A stretch of DNA of 64,000 nucleotides from Cryomorphaceae bacterium 1068 (GTDB lineage Bacteria > Bacteroidota > Bacteroidia > Flavobacteriales_D > Cryomorphaceae), in assembly GCA_027214385.1 (NCBI GenBank), contig JAPVXR010000001.1:1-64000 (forward strand), given 5' to 3'. How positions within the stretch are numbered: the stretch's first letter is position 1; each line of letters starts with the position of its first letter. Position numbers and translations under genes: made by a program. This document shows positions 62,411 through 64,000 of the stretch, piece by piece. The notes beneath the pieces were generated by a model. That model made no database searches, was not told the DNA's origin, and saw only the letters and a program-made list of their open reading frames with translations.

Positions 62411-64000
62411 CTACTGCACTAAAAGTCTTACTGACTCGCGGCTTTCACCTTTTAGAACTTCTACCACGTAGATTCCGTTTCCAAGTTCATTCAAGTTAAG
62501 GTTAACATTGTTCAGACCTTCATTGAAAGTAACTACTCTTTCTAAGGCTAGTTTTCCTTGAGCATCGAATACTTGGATCAATCCTGTTCCTTCTTCCAAA
62601 GAGTTGTAAGACAAGTTTACATTGTCTTGTGCAGGATTTGGAGCTACACGTACCCAAGATTCAGAAGTTTTCATCGCGAATAGATCGCCGATTGCGTCTG
62701 AACTAAGATTCGTATTGTTCCATTGTGCATCACCCTGTACTTGAGAAAGTGGAGTGTCAGCATATGCTTCTCCCGTTTCCTCAGTGATTCCCGGAGGAAA
62801 GTAGAATACCGGTGCAAATGCCGTGTAGGCTCCTGCGATAATCGGGCTTTGCTGACAACCACATCTTACTCTGAAGTTATAAGTAGTAAATGGAACCAAT
62901 TGGCCCACAGGCGCTGTAAATGAACTTGCGTTTGCACCCCCTACAACTTTAGTTGCTTGTTGAGGTCCGTCACCTACGACGATATTAATCTGACATCCGA
63001 TTTGTCCTGCGATAGGCTCCCACTCAAATCTGAGTTTTCCGTTGGGAAGAATAACACCATTCAAGCTATTGAAGTCAACCTGTGGATAAGGATTTTGACA
63101 TGGAGCTATAACACTTCCAAATGCGATGTCATCCCAAAGATAAGTCTGCTCAGGAGCAGGATTCACTTGATCAACGTCAAAGTTGAAGAAAAGGCTCACA
63201 ACATTGTAATCTGCATTTACATCAACGGCGACCAAAGCATCAACACTGAAGTCGAATTCGATCGTTTCCCATTGTCCTGAGGTAGTAGTAGCTATTTCTT
63301 TTTCAGCTACTAACCCGGGAGTGTTCGTTGATTCAAGTTTCATGCGCACAGGCACTCCTACTTCAGGAGACCAAACTCTCACACTCATAGTAGTACTTCC
63401 TGCTTCAAATGGAATGCGGTCAGTCAATCCACCGGCTGGAACTGTTGTTCCGGCAAAGAAGTCAGCTCCTTCCGTTCGTACTGATTGTACGACGTTGTTT
63501 CCGGCATCTTCCGGATCAGGAATGATAGTAGAAACGTTTCCACCAAAATCGATCAAACCAAAAGTCACATCAGGTGTATCAAAATCAATAGGAAGTTCAA
63601 CAGGAATAAATCCTCCGACACCTGGAGCAAAGTCTATGTCATCGAAGAAGTAAGTCTGCTCAGGTGTGGTACCCGGGTCTGCTCCGAAGTTGAAGAAGAT
63701 AGTAACTAAATTGTAATCAAGATCTAAGTTCAATCCACCTGCTACAGGAGTAGCAAAATTAAATTCCAAAGTTTCCCAAGCGCCACTAGTCGATGTAAGT
63801 ACATCTTGTTCTACAAAGATTCCCGGATTTCCAACTTGCTCTACTTTGAGTTTCACGATAACACCTGCTTCAGGAGACCATACTCTGGCTTTCATTCCTG
63901 TATTGTCGAAGTCAAATGGAATAGGCTCTTCAAGCCCCAAAGGCTGGCCAACTGTCGTTCCCGCAAAAACTGCAGCACCTGCTGTTCTGATTGTTTGAAC
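62411..64000 (-). CDS. Modular T9SS-exported protein (short paralog), 5'-truncated by the window edge
   Basis: The frame is open through base 64000, so about 530 C-terminal residues are visible and the start lies to the right. The internal TTG near 63940 is not the start, because the conserved sequence VQTIRTAGAAVFAGTTV continues upstream in the same frame. Visible parts are most of one jelly-roll-like module, a second complete one (IDFDTPDVTFGLIDFGGN), a fibronectin-like domain (PNGKLRFEWEPIAGQIGCQI) and a type A sorting domain (VRVAPNPAQDN ... RLLVQ). It is very close to the 1302-aa paralog but lacks its Cys-rich repeats and pre-peptidase-like insert of about 430 residues. Confidence 0.88.
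   Translation of the reverse strand, partial: VQTIRTAGAAVFAGTTVGQPLGLEEPIPFDFDNTGMKARVWSPEAGVIVKLKVEQVGNPGIFVEQDVLTSTSGAWETLEFNFATPVAGGLNLDLDYNLVTIFFNFGADPGTTPEQTYFFDDIDFAPGVGGFIPVELPIDFDTPDVTFGLIDFGGNVSTIIPDPEDAGNNVVQSVRTEGADFFAGTTVPAGGLTDRIPFEAGSTTMSVRVWSPEVGVPVRMKLESTNTPGLVAEKEIATTTSGQWETIEFDFSVDALVAVDVNADYNVVSLFFNFDVDQVNPAPEQTYLWDDIAFGSVIAPCQNPYPQVDFNSLNGVILPNGKLRFEWEPIAGQIGCQINIVVGDGPQQATKVVGGANASSFTAPVGQLVPFTTYNFRVRCGCQQSPIIAGAYTAFAPVFYFPPGITEETGEAYADTPLSQVQGDAQWNNTNLSSDAIGDLFAMKTSESWVRVAPNPAQDNVNLSYNSLEEGTGLIQVFDAQGKLALERVVTFNEGLNNVNLNLNELGNGIYVVEVLKGESRESVRLLVQ

Overview
The window looks like chromosome of a Bacteroidota bacterium, most likely a free-living, marine-type member of the Flavobacteriia. 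This assignment is inferred from the sequence alone. The evidence is: the type IX secretion (T9SS) protein PorT; four secreted proteins that end in T9SS-type C-terminal sorting domains; a short primary sigma factor (289 aa, no region 1.1); Bacteroidota-style -7 elements (TAnnTTTG) before several genes; few Shine-Dalgarno sequences; a TamL-type lipoprotein; and a tmRNA whose tag reads GENNYALAA.

Layout. 1-8.2 kb: the end of a TPR-like protein, tmRNA (ssrA), a small exported protein, a lysine/alanine-dehydrogenase-like enzyme, then leftward rpe, rpoD, pnp, rpsO and accD, separated by clear hairpin terminators. 8.2-13 kb: TamL-like outer-membrane assembly protein, a divergent SPOUT RNA methyltransferase whose start overlaps the tamL start, and a COG2509 FAD protein. 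13-18 kb: a tight leftward six-gene run (two PLP aminotransferases, heptose-phosphate kinase, ubiE/menG, porT, FAD protein). 18-27 kb: a DUF1573 protein, valS-ppx (overlapping, TTG start), a DUF2807 lipoprotein, a MORN-type lipoprotein, isoaspartyl peptidase, a VTT-like membrane protein and a short alpha-glucan phosphorylase.

27.8-36.7 kb: two large T9SS cargo genes, a 2135-aa cysteine-rich repeat protein ending in a probable beta-propeller, and an M14 zinc carboxypeptidase. 36.7-45.5 kb: a UMF1-type transporter, twin OmpA-family proteins downstream of hemE, two beta-barrel proteins and aconitase. 45.5-51.9 kb: an ABC permease without its ATPase, an AlkA-like glycosylase, an SDR oxidoreductase and the fused B12-dependent mutase IcmF. 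52-54.7 kb: a translationally coupled trio (HAD phosphatase lipoprotein, formylglycine-generating-enzyme lipoprotein, beta-barrel protein). 54.7-58.1 kb: a CPA2 antiporter and two outer-membrane proteins. 58.1-64 kb: two paralogous modular T9SS cargo proteins in tandem; the second runs off the right edge.

Most of the window is core housekeeping plus cell-envelope biology: outer-membrane assembly (TamL), T9SS (PorT), peptidoglycan-anchored OmpA proteins, and large secreted products that use T9SS. No phage, insertion sequence, CRISPR array or defence island was seen. The least explained parts are the repeat architecture and control region of the 2135-aa gene, the duplicated T9SS pair at the right edge, the coupled FGE/HAD/barrel operon, and several strong non-coding hairpins and palindromes.
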